Assembly: GCA_022113835.1 (NCBI GenBank)
Contig: JAILWY010000015.1
Coordinates: forward strand, 3,668,001 to 3,732,000
Length of the DNA: 64,000 nucleotides
Direction of reading: 5' to 3'
DNA from: Atopsyche davidsoni
Lineage: Eukaryota; Arthropoda; Insecta; Trichoptera; Hydrobiosidae
The notes under the pieces were generated by a model. That model was not told the origin of the DNA. It worked only from the letters and a program-made list of their open reading frames with translations, and ran no database searches. Below, piece after piece: positions 36,546-48,640 of the stretch. The translations under genes and the position numbers were made by a program. The number at the start of each line of letters is the position of its first letter. The first letter of the stretch is position 1.

Positions 36546-38100
36546 AAAGTGTTTTTTTTTTCTTTTTTTATTAATAGTCTTCGTCCAAATTGCACGTATC
36601 AAAAAACAATTTTAAAATATAGTAAAGAACTTTTATCAGATAAGCTTTCTAATTACTTGCAACTTTAGAGAGAAATTAATAAAAATAAATAACACACGGC
36701 GGTGTTTTAAAAATCAAAATGTGTGATATGGATTTTTAAAAAAAACACGTAAGCTACGTATTATTTAAAAAAAAATGTTTTTCACTACCACTGACTAGAC
36801 GTTGAGATTAAATAGTAAGGGCTTATAAATTCACTAATTATTTTTTAAATGTCATATTTTTCTTTATAAGACACATAACATCAATCTGTGTTTTGCTGCA
36901 AATACGTTTTTTTCTAAAACAACTTCTAATTTGCTGGAAGTTCTGACTACTCATTCAGTTTTCTTTGTATGTATAATATTATAAATACCTCCGTAAATCA
37001 CTCATGTGAGCTTACAAAATGTTTTATTGCAATCTTATATAACATTAAACAGTCAGAAAAATATTTTGTGGCACAGGTGACGTTCGAGCCTATGTATGTA
37101 TCCAATTAAACAACATTAGCTGTGCACGAAATCAAGAATTTGAAATGCAGTATGATGAGCTAAACCAACATTCCTAATTACTTGATACATAATTATGATA
37201 GTTTAAAATAAATTTAATATAAAAGTATGCGAAGCTTATTATTGCTTGTTAAGTGAGTATGAAAGTTGATTCATGGAAATCCATGACCTTATATTTTCCC
37301 GTGAATGGTGCATATAAGTATTGCCATGGCACTAAGATGCGTGTATTATTAACGATACTTTCATAATTTTCTAATGTAGAAAATGGTGAATAAGCAGTGT
37401 GGAGCAATTAAAATCAATTTCACGTCTCCGGTATGAGACATACATTTTCAGATATTGAGATTTCGCTTTATTTGTCTACGAAGTATTTACCGAATATGGT
37501 AAGTAAATTGCTCTATTTGTATCCGAGTAAGCGTGTTAGATATTTGACTACGAAGTGCTTATGATACTATATATATTAGTATATAGTATAGAAAGCAGGT
37601 GGTAAAGTCCTGAAGGTCCTGCCCCCTAATACAGGGGTGGCTGTAGTCCACTACTGTGCGCAGACGATGACCTCGGGATCCTCAGACGGGCCGGGGCTGT
37701 GCACCCTACGAAGCCTTCTCGATCACTGGGCTCTTTTCAATGTCTTTGTTGCTAGGAGATGAAGGCTATGTGAACATGAACTACTGTGCGAGGTTAAAGG
37801 TCGTTTTAATATACAAAAGTTCAAACTAATTTTACTTATATTATATATATATATATATGTGTGTGTGTGTGAAGTATTTTTAGAAGTATGTATAAAAGAC
37901 CTCTGTAATATACGCACAATACAAAATAACATAAATACGAAAAACAATAACATGAAAGGAGTATCACAGCATTATTTATCAATTTCACAAAATTCAAATA
38001 TGTATCCAAAACTTTGCAAAACCAGAATAATATATTTACTTAAGCATATTACAGAAGTTGTTATTTATTTTGAGGGCGGATATTGCTCAGAGTGCGAAGA
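36546..38100. other. Non-coding stretch with one GC patch
   Basis: Largely AT-rich. 37590-37735 is GC-rich (contains CGGGCCGGGGCTGTGCACC) and may be a mobile-element remnant, since CAGGGGTGGC at 37631 resembles a hAT-type end, but no partner end was found. A (TA)n(TG)n run lies at 37843-37871. Confidence 0.4.
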
Positions 38101-38400
38101 ACACTCCCTCTCGATCGGCTTATTTCGAGTATCGAGTTTTGATAAATGCGTTGGCAAATAGCATTGAAAGCTTTGAGAATTGACTTACAAGCGTCGATTG
38201 GAAATAAATTATGACGTCATTACGGACTCCGCCATTCCTCTTTCGCGTTCGGGACGAGCGATTTCCAAAACAAAGCAGAGCTGTCGTCGCCCTCTTTGTG
38301 TGAATTATACCTCTCGCGCTTCACTGCCGCAACCGCACGCGTGCGTACGCTTTCCCGCCGGCGATACTTGCTACTTTCAAAAACACAGCCTGCCATTTAA
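38100..38400. promoter_or_regulatory. Candidate regulatory island with a CRE palindrome
   Basis: A repeat-poor island of raised GC with a perfect TGACGTCA at 38212-38219. A 75-codon frame crosses it (38180-38407) but shows no recognisable domain. The regulatory role is inferred. Confidence 0.3.
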
Positions 38401-38864
38401 CTGTTAAAAAAACTGCTTTAAAATAAATATGAAGCCACGTTGGCAGCGTCTCTTAACTTTAAAATAAAATGCTATTCTAACGAGTCTATCTTTTTTAGCA
38501 CCACGTACCAAATTAGTAATTGAAAAAAATATAGTGCTAAAAGCAGTTTAAATAAATATAATGAGAATCTTTTCTAAGCAGTATATCTTAGTATAATTTT
38601 TTTTTTCTGAATTTTTAATGAGGAAGTTAATGTAAAAAAATCACTTCTGCAATATATAAATTTTTTATTTAAATAAATTCATACAATACCACGTACGATT
38701 GCAATGCTTGTTAAATAAAAAAATATTGCATCATAAAATTTTACAGGTTTTAATGCAAATTTGAACAGACCTTTGGCATAATTTTTAAATTATTACTAAT
38801 ATGATTAGGCACATTAGTTCATATATGGAAGATGATTTAAAGAATCTCTCAGAAAAATATCACC

Positions 38865-38939
38865 GTGATTTGTGTGGGATTTGAACCTACATCCCCTGGT
38901 TTACATGACCATGCACTAACCCTTGTACTAACGAATCAC
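38865..38939 (-). repeat. tRNA-like sequence, 75 nt, inside family A element
   Basis: The minus strand runs GTGATTCG to AAATCAC; six acceptor-stem pairs can form, the T-arm holds the perfect B-box GGTTCAAATCC (38878-38888), and GTAC...GT(A/G)C-type D-arm pairing is possible. Its length equals a normal tRNA. The anticodon loop lacks the expected T at position 33, so it is tRNA-derived and not a functional tRNA gene. Confidence 0.7.
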
Positions 38940-39028
38940 TTCCGTTTATCGAGAATTCTTAACAATCATACTCTACATATGAATCAATGTGCCTCGATCT
39001 CGATCTGTGCAAATCTCGATAAACGGAA

Positions 39029-39091
39029 GTGATTCGTTAGACACCGGTCATGTAAACCAGAGGATGTGGGTTCAAATCCCATACAAATCAC
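39029..39091 (+). repeat. tRNA-like sequence, D-arm deleted, inside family A element
   Basis: Plus-strand partner of 38865-38939. It keeps GTGATTCG, the CCGGTCATGTAAACC anticodon-arm region, B-box GGTTCAAATCC (39069-39079) and AAATCAC, but lacks about 12 nt of the D-arm. Confidence 0.7.
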
Positions 39092-39230
39092 GATTATATT
39101 TTTCTGAGAGTTTCTTGAAATCATCTTCTATATATGAACTAATGTGCCTAATCATATTAGTAATAATATAATAAACCCGTAATGGGTAATAAATACGCAT
39201 CTGATTGACCAATCCAAAAATAGATATATA

Positions 39231-39894
39231 ATTAGATATTAACATCCCGATATTATCAAAACGATGGACATTCACTGTTGAATTGAGGTCCGCGAATTTC
39301 GGGCGGTGGCATTCCACAGCACCTCCAATCACAATGGAGCGAAAAGTTCTATCAATTTCACTCGGAATTTTTTTTTTTTTTGGCTTTCTGATCAAGCGGT
39401 AATATTGTGCCCCATGACACTGCCGACAAAACCTCCTGGATTGTTCACTTTCCGCCAATCTCCTCCATTGGCCAGGAATAATATTTTGGGACATCAAAGA
39501 GGAGTGACGCCGCGCCTCTTCTCTGAGCACTGTGCCGGCGCGATTGTTTGAAATTCGTTTATTAAAATTGGTTTCTGAAAAGCGCGTCTGGAGTCGGAGA
39601 ACTTTATTTTTTTTTTGCGCCTTTGTGTCGGCAGCCGTTTTCGTGTACTACTTTGGTGTATTGTTGTTCCGCCTGACTCGGGGCAAGACAAATAAAACTT
39701 ATGATTGATCGTCTCCTCCCCCCGGGAAGATTCCCCCGGGGTTATCTGCTTAAGAAATGTGAGACAATGGAAATATATTTTAAAAACGTTTGATTCACCT
39801 TGACTGTTTAATGAAGGGGTTACTTATTTGAGCAGTTCGTATTTTTTACTTATACAGCTATACTGTAAATACCATCTGTAAAAAAATATCACTG
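39231..39894. other. GC-richer island, candidate regulatory element
   Basis: 39280-39560 and 39690-39760 are repeat-poor and of raised GC, with CCATTGGCC at about 39463 and the palindromic CCCCCCGGG at about 39720. A 152-codon minus-strand frame (39072-39530) spans both a mobile element and this island, so it is not a gene. Confidence 0.35.
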
Positions 39895-40275
39895 CGGAGC
39901 AGACTTTGGAAATCGAAAACGAAGCGAAATCGTGTCGTTTCATTTATTTAATTGTCATTTTTTTTACAAAATATTTAAAAAAAATTGATTAACGTCCTTT
40001 TGAAGGTAAAATAAAGACTCAAAGATGTATAAAAATTGGAAAAAATGACGACTTTTCAAAACCAAAGTTTCTTGTTATATTTTTTTATTTCTCAACTCAT
40101 TCTGTGCGATATGTTTATATGTAATCTTTAAATTCCAATTAAAAAAAGGACTTATAAATGCATAGGGACCGTGAGTTTCTATTATCTCCAAAATACCTAA
40201 ACTTTCTCGGGAAAACACATATTTCTCATATTAAAATAAAGAAAATTGATTGATCGAGTAGACTTTTCGTAACGA
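39895..40275 (+). repeat. Dispersed repeat, copy 2 (pair with 16376-16790)
   Basis: Ordered blocks shared with 16376-16790, including AAAATGACGACTTTTCAAAA and GAAAACACATAT. Diverged with indels. Immediately downstream (40305-40345) is the GAAGATGCCA ... GAAACTAGTTGT motif. Confidence 0.65.
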
Positions 40276-42619
40276 ATTAAAAAAAAAACAGCGAAAACTG
40301 GCTCTGCTTGAAGATGCCAATCTGGTGTATCGATGAAACTAGTTGTACAAGTTAAACAAGGTTAAAATATAAAACACAAAATTGGTTTAATATCACATTG
40401 AACAAATGAAGCGAATAATCGACGTATGTTTCCAATTTTATCATATGATAGGGAGTTTATTAAATTTATTCAAAATGTTAATCAGAATGCATGTTTCCCT
40501 CTGTATCCCGAGTTTCTCATTACTAGCATATTATGGGGCTATATTTTGATTTAAATGTGAAATACTTGAAATACATTGCACCGAAAGCTCCGGGACAGAG
40601 ATGCATTTTACAGTCGAATAATGATGCATTTGTCATTATAGATGCATTCCGTAATTAATGGTTTAGAAACAACTTGCGGATGCAACTTTGACGATGTTTA
40701 TTGATAATGTGCAATTTAATAATTACGTACATATTGCGTTTAAACAGATTCAACCGAGTTATAAGCGTACAATAGTTTTGAAAATATACTAATTATTTGC
40801 AAATTTATGATATTTATAGGTCTTTTTGTCTAGTAAATAAATAAGCAGTTATTATGAATAAAGTTACAGTTAGAATGTGTCATTTTCATATGTAATAAAA
40901 TACTTGTATAAAAACAATTGTAAAGTTAGAAGTTCAGATAATTCAATACTCAGTAAATGTAAAAAATATTATCACAAAAGTTATGATTTTAAATTTATTG
41001 ATAACTATTTCAAATAAACATTTTATTCAATCCTACTCGGACTTTAAAATTTTCTGTAAAATAAAAGTAAAAATAATTAAAGACTATTCACGGTGTAATT
41101 AATCAACACCAATCAGTTATGAAAATTAATAGTTTTAGATTAAATAACCGGTGATGGATGATTTAAAAAAAAAATCATTCATATATTTTTATAAACGTAA
41201 TATGACATATATAACAAAAATTCAAACAAACAAGTAAAAAATTCAAACAATTCTGCATTCAGTGTAATACTTCATTCATTGGCAGTTTAAAATATTAATT
41301 TCAGTTTAAGATTTTATAAATTGTGACAAATTTGAAATCTCTTCCAGTTTCATTATTATTAATTACATTTCATAATAATCGTTCCTCGTCTTATCTCTCT
41401 CTCCCACGTTTCTCCTTTTTTCTTCGACCCTTTAGAAATTTCACAAAGACTGAGATAACCGAAGCCAGGGAGGCAAAATTAAAACAGCCCCATAGTAAAT
41501 CATCTATCAATTTTACTTCAATTTAAAATCAAAAGAAAACAACGATCGAATATAATATCCTTTTGATGTCTTATAGTTGAGCTCATGCTGTGGATTTTCA
41601 AAAATAAGTCAGCTCGTATTGAATATAAAGATGATTTTAAAATAAATTATGATCAAATTTAATAAAAGACTGATGCTAAAGAGTAGAATCTATTTTCTTA
41701 AAATATAAATTAAAAAGAGTTGTAATAAAAACTTTAACTACAAATAAACTTTAATAAATTCTCGGTGTTTTGCAATCATTGTGAAAAATTTTTTTTTTTT
41801 GACTCGCTCTAGTAATAAAGCTTTAAAAAATTTAATTTAGCAAATATTTTACACTTTCGAATATAAAAAAATACACTAACGACGTTGCTGTCAACTGCAA
41901 GGAATTACGATATAAAAGTAGAAAACCAGAGGGTGAGTAGTCTTAATAAAACTGGTTTTAAAACTTTTTGGCTCACATTTATTTTAAATAAAAATAAAAA
42001 TAATAACTTTGATATAAACCATAAAATTTAATTAAATTTAAAAATAATAATACACATTTATTTCAAAACTACCCCATATATGTAATTGTGCGGACATTTA
42101 CAAAGCTTTACCAGAAATTTCATTTCAGACTTATTTGAACAAATATTTTAAAATAATAATAAAATTAATTCTCAAATTAAGTTTATGAAGTTTTCTAAAT
42201 CTAATAAACTTAAGTGTTTTTTACTGTATTGGTACAATTTTGATTAAATTGTTTTATTAATTGAGACGCAACGTGACCAGGAGTTGAATAAAAGTAAAAC
42301 TCATTACTCTATAAGTATAGTTTAAATTTTATATTTGAGCCGATGAATATATAATGTAAAGTAAAAAATAAATTTTATTTATGTACATATATTTACATTA
42401 CAATATTGTTTTTTTTTTTAAATAACTCTTTATTCATAGATGTATTTCGATACAAAGCAATGTAGGTAAAGCTTTCAGAAGTAAAGCCTGCAAAATTATA
42501 TTTAATTAAATTAATGTTTTTTTTTAATGGGTTATAATATATATATTATTATTTTCTAGGAATTTATAATATTCGTATACATTTTTTTGTGTTATTTGTA
42601 ATATTAAAGACGTTTCAAA
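40276..42619. other. AT-rich non-coding stretch
   Basis: No gene, RNA or recognised repeat apart from the short motif at 40305-40345. Confidence 0.5.
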
Positions 42620-42905
42620 TATTGTGAATTTCATTGCACGTGAATCTATTAGCGCGACCAGCAGTTTGAGAGCCGCAGAAGTTAAGGGGGATAATTTAGC
42701 GGAATAATGACTATTTTCAGGGACCATAGAGGCGACAGCACCTCCTGTAAACATCCGCGGAGTGTCTATGCCCCAAAACGGCTGATATTTACGGTCGTTA
42801 GAATATTTTACACTTCTTTATGGGCGCTGGGAAATTGCATTTAGTCCGCCGCGTGTGCCGCAGAGCTCGATTTGTCTCAAATTATTAGCTTTTATATTGA
42901 CAAAT
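42620..42905. promoter_or_regulatory. Candidate enhancer-like island
   Basis: A repeat-poor block of raised GC inside very AT-rich DNA. It carries an E-box CACGTG (42637-42642), a forkhead-type TGTAAACA (42746-42753) and TTTATGGGCG (about 42818). It also overlaps a minus-strand frame of no recognisable type. The regulatory role is inferred. Confidence 0.35.
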
Positions 42906-43717
42906 TGCGTGCTTTGAATTTATAATAAAAATATCTCATGTCTCTGCAAAAAGCTTCTTAGGAATTGAGATTTAAAATGCAAACATTTCCGTGGCGACAA
43001 AAATACACCCAAAAAATTTTTCAAGGAACGAATTTTCTGAAACACATACTTAAAATTATTAATAAAATATTTATATCAATTACATGATTTTTTTTTTTTG
43101 ATGCAAACTTCGTGCGTCATATTTATTATTATAGACAAGTGTAATATATTCACTAAAGGCACTCTGCCCGTTTCTGCTGTTTAGTTAACATTTCTAAATC
43201 CCCAATCTTTCAATACATTTAAAAGTCGTAAATATATATTTCAAGTAGCAACTGCGAGAAAAGAAAAAAATCAAGAAATACTTGTGAATTTGTCGCAGGT
43301 GTCCTCAGCCCCGGGGCGGGGGCGCAGAGGCTGTCTCCAGGGAAATAAACATCCTCAGGACTTTTTGAAATATTCACGCAGCCATGATTTGGCCTGGCCA
43401 TGGAAATCGTCCATTTTTCCTTACATTTACGCTCCAAAGACAAGGCAACTGACCGATAATAGAAAGAGACGCGTAATGAATAAGAAAATTTTACTATCCA
43501 CAGCAGACTGGATTCGCTTGGGATACTCCATAGTTACGACAAGATAATTTTTTTTTTGGCAAACCCTTAAAAACTATATTCACACTTTTGACTAATCATA
43601 TTCTTTAGCACAGCACTGCACGATGAAGTAGTATCTTGTTGATAAAATTTAAAATTTACGTCATAATTGCGGTTGTTTTTTTTTAATATACTACTCCAGT
43701 CAACTGGGCAAGTTAAT
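42906..43717. other. Non-coding stretch with a GC island
   Basis: 43290-43460 is a repeat-poor GC island (contains CCCCGGGGCGGGGGCG). The rest is AT-rich. No gene is recognised. Confidence 0.4.
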
Positions 43718-43731
43718 CAAATATGAAAAGC

Positions 43732-43885
43732 CTGTAACCATGTAAGCCTGGGGATGTCGGTTCAAATCCCACACAAATCACAATGATATTTTTCTGAGAA
43801 CTTCTTTAATCATCTTCTATGTGTTTAGTAAATAATATAAACCTGTAATAGGTAATAATAGACGTTCAATCCAAAAATAGACGTA
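43732..43885 (+). mobile_element. Family A short element, 5'-truncated copy
   Basis: It begins inside the plus-strand tRNA-like part (B-box GGTTCAAATCC at 43759-43769) and keeps the tail to TCCAAAAATAGACG. Flanks CAAATATGAAAAGC (43718-43731) and CAAATATAAAAAGC (43886-43899) match at 13 of 14. Loss of the 5' part with an intact 3' end and target duplication is typical of target-primed reverse transcription. Confidence 0.82.
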
Positions 43886-43899
43886 CAAATATAAAAAGC

Positions 43900-45227
43900 T
43901 GAAATAAGAACTGGCTAGGTAATTTATAAAAAAATTACAAGTGAGGGCTTTTGCTATTCAAAAATCTTTTCACTAACAAAAATATTAGAAATCTCTTAGC
44001 CTATTATAAATTTTACTGTTTGTACTTCAAGAATAAGACCTCGTATAGAAAACGTTACACAGGCTTCGCCCTATATATAGGCGCTATTACGCAAGAGGTC
44101 TGTAATCACCCCGAAAACGTACAGTCACTACTGCCTTCAGGATCGTTGCGTTTAATATTTTTCAGCATTTGCAAGTAAATAGGTGAAATTAAGGGTGCCC
44201 TCGGCGGGGAGGTGAGGCAGTGCCGCACGGGGAGGGGGTGGATATTTAAGATTCCGCACCAGGGGCGGAGTCTGAGGGCGCCGAGTACGGCCCTGCAATT
44301 TGTTACAACGGCTGCACTGAATTTTTTTCGCGGATTACTAAAGCCTCGGCCTAATCGTGCGGAAGAGCTTCGTAAGGCACGTGACAATTTTGCACGTGGT
44401 TAGATTGTACCCTGAAAATTGATTAAAATTGCAAAGTTACTGCTTAAACCGTTTTTGCAAATCCTGTGACATAGCTGAAAATCAAACGGTAAGAAACAAA
44501 GGTTGCCTCGTGTTTTAAACGATTTTCGCAAAAAAAGGACGATTTGTCGGTTGTGTTGCAGCGTGTGTAGGCAGCTTATCATATTATGATGCTATGTGTA
44601 ATATTAGAAGCATAAACCAGGGATTGCCAAATGTAGCTCTTGGGGCCGCATACACCTCTTTGTTTAGTAAAATACGGCTAAATCCATTTTTTATGCGTAA
44701 AAGTTTTTCACGAATTTTCTCAGAAAAACTCAGTTTATACAAAACTTAAGCAGTGGATTCACACGTAGAGTGAAGAAAAAAAAAATTGAAAGCCATCTTG
44801 TCAATTGAAATAGTGGAAATTCAATAGTACAATTATTTTTCCATTTCAGGTAAAAGTAACTATTTTGAAGTGCAGCATAAATAAAATTATTTTTTCATAT
44901 ATTTTAGTCGATTTTGTTTGGTGTTAGTATCTTAATATCTTTTATTTGATTGCAAAAGTTGATAGGGCAAAAATATATTGTATACACAATATAACTGTTT
45001 GGGTTAAAACGTGGGTCGATTAAACATTTAATTATATTCATAAGCACATAAAGCGGTGGACACCCAATATGTTTCATTTAAGCGTTTATCTGATTATCTA
45101 TGAAGACTTTATCGAGCTAGTAAAGATTGATTTAAAGACTCACAGTAGTTATTTTTACACAAATGTATTTAAAAATACATTTAAAACACTATTTAAGATG
45201 CATACATATTATTGACTCAAACAGGAA
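43900..45227. other. Non-coding stretch
   Basis: 44190-44400 is GC-rich with no recognised gene. At 44618 CAGGGATTGCCAAATG resembles a hAT terminus, but the opposite end was not found. The rest is AT-rich. Confidence 0.4.
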
Positions 45228-45426
45228 ACATAACCCTACCTTATTCAACATCGCCAAGTGAATATCAGGGATTGAGCTGGACATGTCTTCACTCAACACA
45301 CACACACAAAGTTTATGATTTATCGTATTAACACTATAATCTAAGTTTTAAATTAAAAAAAATACAGTAAAATTGATTTTATAACATTTTAATTCGTAAC
45401 ACACTCCGAACACAAAGCAAATGTCA
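45228..45426 (+). repeat. Inverted repeat, left copy
   Basis: Homologous in opposite orientation to 48101-48285. Exact shared blocks include ACATAACCCTACCTTATTC and CATCGCCAAGTGAATATCA, then ACACACTCCGA and AATGTCA at the inner end. Confidence 0.8.
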
Positions 45427-48100
45427 GATTTCACCAATGCACTACTTCTTCTTTGAATTTGTATAAAAACTATGATTCAGTTACACGACAGACGAATAGT
45501 GAAGCAATTTATATATATATATATATATAACGTGATATTAAAAGTGTGGCTCGCGTTGGAGTGGAGACTCAATATTTGGTTGAAATGGTTTTGACATTTA
45601 CAGCCAAAATGTTACAACGACAAAATCACACTTGCAACACACCAGACAAAAATGTGCAGAAAAAAACGTAACAATACAGCAATAATATTCTTTTTCATTT
45701 ATTGCTTGATATATGGCTGATAAATATATTTATATTTTAACGTAATATGTACATGATAACAAATAAAATTATTTAAGCGCTATGCAAATATTTTAATACC
45801 AATAAAACAGCACAGAAAGCATAGATAATATTTAATTTATATATTTCATAAAACTATCGCTAAAATTTTTATGCCTACAGATAATTTATCAAATATGGAT
45901 CCCGTATAGTTTTTTTTATTAATGCATGTAATGATCAAAAATTTTAAAAAAGCACGCGATTGTTCAATTCACATTTAATAAAGACTTTCTTAAAATGATA
46001 TTTTTATTGATATTATAGTTAACTCATTTCTTGATACGAATTTTTTTTTCATATAGAATAATCTCAAAAGATAGTAACGTCATAAATTTTACATTTTGCG
46101 CCATGATGCGCAAAGCATTATTTTTTACATACATTGTCTACTAAGACGACCGTAAATTAGTTGGATTTTAGGAAAATGGCGAATTAATTTATTTTGTGAA
46201 TTGCCATCTAGAACTCCACTGTTTGAGAGTTTTATTTAGGATAGTCGTTAAAATCGAAAAAATAAAATAAGGGTCAACACGTACCGCCCAATCGCCCCGC
46301 GCCGAGACGGCCTCGCCGAATCATCCCATTCGTTATGACATCACAAACTCGAAATGGAATTATTAATACGTGAACCGTCCCACATAAACTAACTTGGGTT
46401 TCATTTGCTAAGTTCCGTCATAGTTAATGTATGGCGGATATACAGATGAGCAAAGTCCAGAGTAATTTGTATACTAATAACCACACGTCTGCTACTGAAT
46501 AATGCGAATCGTGTTGAAATGACTTTTGAAAACAGCGCCGTATACTATAATGTTATTTTGACTGCCTCGAGAGGTCTCGGGTTCGGATACGGACGAGGCT
46601 ATAATCTTTTACAGTGTATCAAGTTTCGCTAAAATTATTACACTGTCTCCAGGTTAAAACCAGGTCTGATATACATTTTCAGTAATTTCCCTATGCAACA
46701 AATTAGCTTGACATTAGCATATGCAGTTCTTCTTCGAGTGCGTGAAGATTAATTCCAGTCATTGACGATTGTTTATATACTTGTATCAGAGTTTATTTTA
46801 TTTTATTGTTTTCTAAGATGATCTTATAAAGACGTACAGACCAGGCCTCACTGTATTAGAATAGAGCTTTAAAGAGAAAATCAGGTCAATGAGAGGTTTA
46901 TCTCAATTATAAAAAAAATATCTGTTGCGCTTGGCTTGATACGTATTACCTTGTCGCAAACAGGGATACTAAATAGATTTTTCGTTAAATACATTTTCTT
47001 CTCTTTGATATTGGAGATGAATTATTATTTTAGGACGAGTCCCCACCGATTCGAACCAGAGACGCAAAAAAGTAAGTGGTTTAACATGTTATCCAAAATT
47101 GAAGTAGATGCGTTTCAGACAACACCATCTTCAAATTTATGTTATAATTATTGCATCAAAAACAGTTTTTAAATAAATATATGTATATTCTGATGTTTCG
47201 GTAATAAAAAAATATACTGTTTTCAGAGATCCAAGAAAATCTATTGAGCACGTCAAGACTAACAAAAAGTACCGGTGATATTTATTAGGACATAAATATA
47301 TTTTTTTAAGCTATTTCCTGAGCTACTCTTCTGAAGAAGACACCCCATTGAAAAGGCACCCCTAACGTCGACTATCGATGATGCAGGGTGGGGGCGGGGA
47401 GAATATAATTAATCATACCCCCCCACCTCAGCCATCTCGGCCTGGGAGGCGGGAAATCTGAAACACGAAGCAAATGGCGTTTTGGTGGTGTATAATACGA
47501 GGCTGTGGTGTAATCATTATCCTTTAGTGGTGTAATATTGCTCATGGCTACATGGATGGTGGCGAAAATCCCTTTCCGTATTACCATTATTATTTAACTT
47601 CTAGCAAATATAAGCGTCCCATAGTCAAAATCAAGGCTTTTTTTAAACTTTAATTTTGTCTTGTTTTATTATTTCATAAAGTTAAAATCATCAAAATTTA
47701 ATTGCTTTGATGAGATACTTTTATAAAACTATTCAGCAAATTAAAAATATTCTCATTCTGTCAAGCATCAAAATAAAAATTTGTTAGTCATTTAGAAATT
47801 ATACAATTTAATTTTATAAAAATGTTGATTAGCAGATAAACGATTAACAAAAAAAAAAAAAATAATTATTGTTTGCATATAAGTGACTTTACAGATTATT
47901 CATTCGACGGCGTTGCAACATTTTTATTGTCAAAGTCAGAGCTACTGCAATTCAGAATGAATAATATTCCGAGCGAGTAATACATTATTAAAAAAATATA
48001 TTTAATTTCAGTCTATCCATAAACACAGATGGTTAAGTCCGCCATGTTTTTTCACCATATTTATTATTTAAACGTCATACGGAAGCTTGTGCTGGATAAG
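45427..48100. other. Non-coding stretch between inverted repeats
   Basis: 2.7 kb without a recognisable transposase or gene. 46285-46640 is a repeat-poor GC-richer island and 47370-47480 a small GC patch. (TA)n lies at about 45510-45530. A degraded T-arm-like GATTCGAACC lies at about 47050. Confidence 0.45.
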
Positions 48101-48285
48101 TGACATTCGCGTTATGCTCGGAGTGTGTTTATGATTGGCGAGCCATTTTATGTTGTAAACTTTATTAAATTCAAACTCAGTGTTCATGTTATAAATATAA
48201 TGGCTTTGTGTGTGTTTTTCAAGAAACAACGGACAGTTCTACTTGTGATATTCACTTGGCGATGCCGAATAAGGTAGGGTTATGT
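48101..48285 (-). repeat. Inverted repeat, right copy
   Basis: Reverse-complement partner of 45228-45426. Together the two could be long terminal inverted repeats of a 3.06-kb element or two independent insertions of one dispersed family. Confidence 0.8.
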
Positions 48286-48371
48286 TGCATGTTTTAAATG
48301 TACGCTTTGAAAGATTTGTTACGTTTAGATAAATTTAATGTGGTTGACATAACTTCTTGGTTGGTGAACAT

Positions 48372-48640
48372 CTCACTGAACATATTTCTATGTCTCTTCA
48401 TGGTTTTCCTAGGGAGAATAGTGTAGTGGGTTCCCGTTATATTTGAAGGAAAAGTATGCGTATTGATGCTGCTTTAAAATCTTTTCCTTAAAAAGCTCTA
48501 GAATTTAGATCTGACACTAGCAGGAGCTCCCCTTCTCAACCTCTTCTAGAAGTCCACTTCTCCATTACACATGCTCAGGGTATATAATGGCAGCCATGCA
48601 CAAGCAAAATAATGGGGAGAGAGTGGAGGAGTGAGAAGTT
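48372..48640 (-). mobile_element. Family B dispersed element, copy 4 (degraded)
   Basis: It aligns to the other copies at both ends (TTGGTGAACATCTCACTGA on the left; AATGGCAGCCATGCACAAGC on the right) with losses in the middle. The shared reading frame is destroyed. Confidence 0.65.

Larger units (their letters stand above)
38793..39230 (+). mobile_element. Family A short element with two opposed tRNA-like parts
   Basis: It starts TTACTAATATGATTAGGC. In order it holds the left arm, a tRNA-like part on the minus strand (38865-38939), a linker, a tRNA-like part on the plus strand (39029-39091), the right arm complementary to the left, and the tail GTAATGGGTAATAAATACGC to TCCAAAAATAG. This is the most complete symmetrical copy. 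No convincing target duplication was found, so the right end is approximate. Confidence 0.85.

Noticed and set aside
37590..37735. GC-rich patch as a structural RNA or exon
   Set aside because: No consistent fold, splice site or open frame was found; it may be an eroded mobile element.
38865..38939. A functional tRNA gene
   Set aside because: The acceptor and T arms are good, but the anticodon loop lacks the expected T33, the D-arm is irregular and the sequence recurs as part of a dispersed element.
39072..39530. 152-codon minus-strand frame as a gene
   Set aside because: It runs from a unique island into the arm and tRNA-like part of a family A element, so it is a composite of unrelated sequences.
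44618..44660. CAGGGATTGCCAAATG as the end of a hAT-like element
   Set aside because: Neither an opposite terminus nor an 8-bp duplication could be located with confidence.
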